Shown: piece by piece, positions 60,377 to 64,000 of the stretch
How positions within the stretch are numbered: the stretch's first letter is position 1
Layout: every line of letters starts with the position of its first letter
Source of the DNA: Eledone cirrhosa
Taxonomy: Eukaryota; Mollusca; Cephalopoda; Octopoda; Eledonidae
Assembly (NCBI GenBank): GCA_964016885.1
Contig: OZ024740.1
Location: 295,267,097 to 295,331,096, forward strand
DNA: 64,000 nt
Direction: 5' to 3'
Notes under the pieces: model-generated
The model's input: only the letters and a program-made list of their open reading frames with translations
Databases searched by the model: none
What the model was told of the DNA's origin: nothing
Position numbers and translations under genes: made by a program

Positions 60377-61763
60377 TTAATGCTGAAATTTTCTGGAAAA
60401 AATGACGAAATTTTCTGGAAAAAATGACGAAATTTTCAGCAAAAATGACGAAATTTTCTGGAAAAATTGACGAAATATTCTGGATAAAGTGACGAAATAT
60501 TCGTGAAAAAATGTCGAAATTTTTTGGAAACAATGACGAAATCGTCGTCAAAAAATAACGAAATTTTCGGGAAATATTGACGAAATTTTCTGTGAAAAAT
60601 GCCGAAATTTTCGGGAAAAAAGGTCGAAATTTTCGGCAAAAACTGTTGAAATTTTCGGCAAAAATTGTTGAAATTTTCGGCTGAAACTGACGAAATTTTC
60701 GGGAAAAAATGACGAACTTTCCGGCAAAAATTTACGAAATTTTTATGAAAAAATGATGAAATTTTCTGTAAAAATTGACGAAAGTTTCGGGAAAAAATGC
60801 TGAAATTTTCTGGAAAAAATGACGAAATTTTCTGGAAAAATTGACGAAATATCCTGGATAAATTGACGAAATATTCGGTAAAAAATGTCGAAATTTTTTT
60901 GAAAAAATGACGAAATTATCGGCAAAAAATGATGAAATTTTCGGGAAAAATTGACGAAATTTTCTTTGATAAATGCCGAAATTTTCGGGAAAAAACGTCG
61001 AAATTTTCGGCTGAAACTGACGAAATTTTCGGGAAAAAATGATGAAATTTTGGGCAAAAATTGACTAAATTTTCCGGAAAAAATGACGAAATATTCGGCA
61101 AAAAATGACGAAATTTTCGTGAAAAAATGCCGAAATTTTCCGCAAAAATTGACTAAAATTTCGGGAAAAATTGACGAAATTTTCGGGAAAAAATGCCGAA
61201 ACTTTAGGGAAAAAAATGATGAGATTTTCGGCAAAAATTGACTACATTTTCGGGAAAAAATGACGAAAGTTTCGGCAAAAAGTGACGAAATTTTCTTGAA
61301 AAAATGCCGAAATTTTCGGCAAAAACTGACGAAATTTTCGTGAAAAAATGCCGAAATTTTCCGCAAAAATTGACGAAATTTTCTGTAAAAATTGACGAAA
61401 TTTTCGGTAAAAAATGAGGAATTTTTAGGCAAAAATTGACGAAATTTTAGGGGAAAAATGAAAAAATTTTCGGCAAAAATTGACGACATTTTCGGGAAAA
61501 AATGACGAAAGTTTCGGGAAAAAATGCCTAAATTTTCGGGAAAAAAGGACGAAATTTTCGGTAAAAGTGACGAAATTTTCGGCAAAAATTGACGAAATTT
61601 TCGGCAGAATTTGACGAAATTTTCGGGAAAAAACGCCGAAATTTTCGGGGAAAAATGAAAAAGTTTTCGGCCAAAATGACGAAATTTTCGGGAAAAAACG
61701 AGGAAATTTTCATGAAAAAATGCCCAAATGTTCAGCAAAAAATGACGAAATTTTCGGCAAAAA
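60377..61763 (+). repeat. Family B block B24 (R type)
   Basis: Colinear with B19/B20 but without several of their private changes (it has GAAAAATGCCGAAATTTTCGG near 60597). It therefore represents the R type before the 4.8-kb duplication. The 382-codon reverse open frame (60743-61891) is a repeat translation. Confidence 0.93.
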
Positions 61764-61849
61764 TTAGGAGGTAGAATCTTAGGGGGTAGAACCTTAGGAG
61801 GTAAAACCTTAGGAGGTAGAACCAAGGGGTAGAAGCTTAGGGGGAATCC
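61764..61849 (+). repeat. Element C copy 22
   Basis: Carries GTAGAAGC in the fifth unit, as in copies 17 and 18, but keeps canonical units three and four. It is therefore intermediate between the canonical form and copies 17/18. Confidence 0.95.
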
Positions 61850-62757
61850 ATTTTTTATTTCGGTGATCCATTTTCTATTTGGGGGATCCATTTTTTATTT
61901 CGGTGATCCATTTTTTATTTGGGTGATCCATTTTTTATTTGATGGATCTCCCAAATAAAAAATGGATCACCCAAATAAAAAATGGATCCCCCAAATAAAA
62001 AATGGATCACCCAAATAAAAAATGGATCACCCAAATAAAAACTTGATCCTCCAAATAAAAAATGGATCCCCCAAATAAAAAATGGATCCCCCAAATAAAA
62101 AATGGATCCCCCAAATAAAAAATGGATCCCCCAAATAAAAAATGGATCACCCAAATAAAAACTGGATCCCCCAAATAAAAAATGGATCCCCCAAATAAAA
62201 AATGGATCGCCCAAATAAAAAATGGATCCAAAAAATTAAAAATGGATCCCCCAAATAAAAAATGGATCCCCCAAATAAAAAATGGATCCCCCAAATAAAA
62301 AATGGATCACCCAAATTAAAAATTGATCACCCAAATAAAAAATGGATCGCCCAAATAAAAAATGGATCGCCCAAATAAAAAATGGATCACCCAAATAAAA
62401 AATGGATCACCCAAATAAAAAATGGATCCCCCAAATAAAAAATAGATCCCCCAAATAAAAAATGGATCGCCCAAATAAAAAATGGATCCAAAAAATTAAA
62501 AATGGATCCCCCAAATAAAAAATGGATCCCCCAAATAAAAAATGGATCCCCCAAATAAAAAAAGGATCACCCAAATAAAAAATTGATCACCCAAATAAAA
62601 AATGGATCGCCCAAATAAAAAATGGATCGCCCAAATAAAAAATGGATCACCCAAATAAAAAATGGATCACCCAAATAAAAAATGGATCCCCCAAATAAAA
62701 AATAGATCCCCCAAATAAAAAATGGATCACCCAAATAAAAAATGGATCACCCAAATT
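61850..62757. repeat. Family A block A24, lacks the second A+ arm
   Basis: Arms: A+ 61850-61945, A- 61946-62757. The A- array passes straight into B with no A+ arm or J2 palindrome. It contains a 260-bp tandem duplication near its 3' end. Confidence 0.92.
62201..62720. repeat. 260-bp (13-monomer) tandem duplication inside A24
   Basis: The marker order GGATCGCCC, GGATCCAAAAAATTAAAAA, AAAATTGATCACC, two GGATCGCCC, AAATAGATCCC occurs at 62201-62460 and again at 62461-62720. One difference: GGATCACCCAAATTAAAAA in the first copy, AAAGGATCACCCAAATAAAA in the second. Confidence 0.9.
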
Positions 62758-64000
62758 AATGCTGAAATTTTCTGGAAAAAATGACGAAATTTTCTGGAAA
62801 AAATGACGAAATTTTCAGCAAAAATGACGAAATTTTCTGGAAAAATTGACGAAATATTCTGGATAAATTGACGAAATATTCGTGAAAAATGTCGAAATTT
62901 TTTGGAAACAATGACGAAATTTTCGGGAAATATTGACGAAATTTTCTGTGAAAAATGCCGAAATTTTCGGGAAAAAACGTCGAAATTTTGGTCAAAAATT
63001 GTTGAAATTTTCGGCAAAAATTGTTGAAATTTTCGGCTGAAACTGACGAAATTTTCGGGAAAAAATGATGAAATTTTCGGCAAAAATTGACTAAATTTTC
63101 CGGAAAAAATGACGAAATTTCCGGCAAAAATTTACGAAATTTTCATGAAAAAATGATGAAATTTTCTGTAAATTTGACGAAAATTTCGGGAAAAAATGCT
63201 GAAATTTTCTGGAAAATATGACGAAATTTTTAGCAAAAATGACGAAATTTTCTGGAAAAATTGACGAAATATCCTGGATAAATTGACGAAATATTCGGGA
63301 AAAAATGTCGAAATTTTTTTGAAAAAATGACGAAATTATCGGCAAAAAATGATGAAATTTTCGGGAAAAATTGACGAAATTTTCTTTGAAAAATGCCGAA
63401 ATTTTCGGGAAAAAACGTCGAAATTTTCGGGAAAAAATGATGAAATTTTTGGCAACAACTGACTAAATTTTCCGGAAAAAATGACGAAATATTCGGCAAA
63501 AAATGACGAAATTTTCGTGAAAAAATGCCGAAATTTTCCGCAAAAATTGACTAAATTTTCGGGAAAAATTGACGAAATTTTCGGTAAAAAATCAGGAATT
63601 TTTAGGCAAAAATTGACGAAATTTTCGGGAAAAATTGACGAAATTTTCGGGAAAAAATGCCGAAACTTTAGGGAAAAAAATGATAAAATTTTCGGCAAAA
63701 ATTGACGACATTTTCGGGAAAAAATGACGAAAGTTTCGGCAAAAAGTGACGAAATTTTCTTGGAAAAATGCCGTAATTTTCTGGAAAAAACGTCGAAATT
63801 TTCGGCAAAAATTGTTGAAATTTTCGGCTGAAATTGACGAAATTTTCGGGAAAAAATGATGAAATTTTCGGCATAAATTGACTAAATTTACGGAAAAAAT
63901 GACGAAAATATCGGCAAAAATTGACGAAATTTTCGTGAAAATATGCCGAAATTTTCCGCAAAAATTGACTAAATTTTCTGTAAAAATTGACGAAATTTTC
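62758..64000 (+). repeat. Family B block B25, truncated by the window end
   Basis: At least 1.24 kb with a TTAATGCTG start. It follows the long-subtype order but has private changes (TTTGGTCAAAAATTG near 62988, GTAAATTTGACGAAAATTTCGG near 63168, AATTTACGGAAAAAATG near 63886). Its C element is presumably outside the window. Confidence 0.92.

Overview
This window contains no gene that I can support. All 64 kb is satellite DNA: nested tandem repeats with a higher-order organisation. It looks like a eukaryotic heterochromatic (centromeric, pericentromeric or subtelomeric) array. The sequence does not identify the organism. B monomers loosely recall the AT-rich, TTTTCGGCAAA-like repeats of some nematodes, but that is a weak impression and not evidence.

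Three building blocks explain essentially every base. Family A is a 20-bp monomer (ATCCATTTTTTATTTGGGTG and its GGGGG form). It occurs in both orientations, called here A+ (T-rich strand as given) and A- (reverse complement, ACCCAAATAAAAAATGGATC). Family B is a 22-bp monomer (core GACGAAATTTTCGG followed by C or G and an A-run), in one orientation except for one block. Element C is an 86-bp spacer made of four 15-bp units of the TTAGGAGGTAGAACC type plus two 13-bp units. It occurs once per unit, always between the end of a B block and the start of an A block. The usual order is A+ (about 97 bp) / A- (0.25-1.1 kb) / A+ (0.2-0.55 kb) / A- (about 50 bp) / B (0.4-2.3 kb) / C. I count 22 C copies (21 forward, 1 inverted) and 25 B blocks. 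C-to-C spacing runs from about 1.05 to 5.35 kb.

Layout: from 1 to about 31 kb, units mostly have a single A-/A+ pair, and most B blocks start TTGATGCTG. This part includes a roughly 3.98-kb tandem duplication (about 8.8-16.8 kb) and a rearranged, indel-rich stretch (16.75-20.9 kb). From about 31 to 64 kb, B blocks start TTAATGCTG or CTAATGCTG, and A regions are longer with many strand switches. This part has a 4,797-bp tandem duplication (41.5-51.1 kb), a P-Q superunit repeated about 20.4-20.6 kb apart (31-36.7 and 52-57.1 kb), and one inverted block (36.76-37.68 kb) flanked by 236-bp inverted repeats.

Long open frames (up to 434 codons) occur throughout but are by-products of stop-poor monomers whose lengths, 20 and 22 bp, are not multiples of three. 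The most notable features are the strand switches centred on GATC palindromes, the conserved C element, the inverted block, and A-tracts in B spaced at about one helical turn. Block boundaries are read by eye and are good to about 10 bp.
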